23,043 nucleotides of DNA, taken from positions 1 through 23,043 of the forward strand of contig JAADDN010000063.1 in NCBI GenBank assembly GCA_013153895.1, in the 5' to 3' direction. This stretch comes from Thermoproteota archaeon (GTDB lineage Archaea > Thermoproteota > Thermoprotei > Thermoproteales > Thermocladiaceae). The notes below the pieces were generated by a model that was not told the origin of the DNA, searched no databases, and saw nothing but the letters and a program-made list of their open reading frames with translations. Both the position numbers and the translations under genes were made by a program. Positions 22,809 through 23,043 of the stretch are shown one piece after another (the first letter of the stretch is position 1; every line of letters begins with the position of its first letter).

Positions 22809-23043
22809 ATGACTGAGGTAGTAAGATTCGAACAATTATGGGTTGAGAAGTATAGACCAAGGAGGATAGATGACATAATAGATCAAGACCACGTTAAGGA
22901 GAGGATCAAGGAGTTTCTAAAGATTGGTGATCTACCTCACCTCCTCTTTCATGGTCCTCCTGGTGTTGGTAAGACTACTATGGCTCTTGCTATTGCTTAT
23001 GAACTTTATGGTGATGCATGGCGAGAAAACGTACTAGAACTAA
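22809..23043 (+). CDS. rfcS: Replication factor C small subunit (partial, 5' part only)
   Basis: Subunit of the clamp loader that opens and loads PCNA during replication. The 78 visible residues have the family N-terminus LWVEKYRPRRIDDI, a conserved DQDHVKERIKEFLK helix, LPHLLFHGPPGVGKTT with Walker A GPPGVGKT, and the following AIAYELYG helix. The rest lies beyond the right edge, so inteins, which occur in some archaeal rfcS genes, cannot be excluded. The ATG at 22809 is the first in frame with the family start. Confidence 0.95.
   Translation, partial: MTEVVRFEQLWVEKYRPRRIDDIIDQDHVKERIKEFLKIGDLPHLLFHGPPGVGKTTMALAIAYELYGDAWRENVLEL

Overview
The window reads as chromosomal DNA of a thermophilic archaeon of the Thermoproteota (crenarchaeal) type. 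Support comes from a nurA-herA-mre11-rad50 repair operon, a split RNA polymerase A' subunit (RpoA1), archaeal Elf1, geranylgeranylglyceryl phosphate synthase for archaeal lipids, Dim1/KsgA, archaeal Elp3, MEMO, replication factor C small subunit, TATA-box promoters about 26-31 nt upstream of many start codons, and box H/ACA and box C/D guide sRNAs. Base composition is about 40% G+C in sampled lines. I do not commit to a genus. There is no rRNA, tRNA, CRISPR array, insertion sequence or phage gene that I can see.

Layout. 1-6090 (minus): nurA, herA, mre11, rad50, separated by only 2-6 bp, with rad50 running off the left edge. 6227-7114 (plus): MEMO, converging on a 157-aa unknown protein (minus). 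7606-9337 (minus): elf1, GGGP synthase and a YkgJ-like cysteine-cluster protein, probably one transcript. 9376-12051 (minus): rpoA1. 12052-12259: divergent control region that also holds an H/ACA sRNA whose guide arms fit the archaeal 16S rRNA helix-31 loop. 12260-13753 (plus): elp3, converging on an HD-domain protein (minus), which is divergent from dim1/ksgA (plus). 15309-18530 (plus): carB, whose natural start appears to be a non-standard ATT. 18565-20538 (minus): a fusion of a ten-helix EamA transporter with a MoxR/RavA AAA+ ATPase. A box C/D sRNA sits on its stop codon and on the end of carB. 20662-21654 (plus): a formylmethanofuran:H4MPT formyltransferase (Ftr) homologue, converging on a small basic probable DNA-binding protein. 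22043-22678 (minus): pdxT. A second box C/D sRNA lies between pdxT and rfcS, which starts at 22809 and runs off the right edge.

How it works together. Most genes are information-processing or core metabolism: double-strand-break end resection, transcription (RpoA1, Elf1), rRNA and tRNA modification (H/ACA and C/D sRNAs, Dim1, Elp3), replication (RfcS), lipid, pyrimidine/arginine and vitamin B6 synthesis. The least ordinary items are three likely unannotated guide sRNAs, the transporter-AAA+ fusion, a HerA with a C-terminal SWIM-like zinc motif, an isolated Ftr, and the ATT start of carB.
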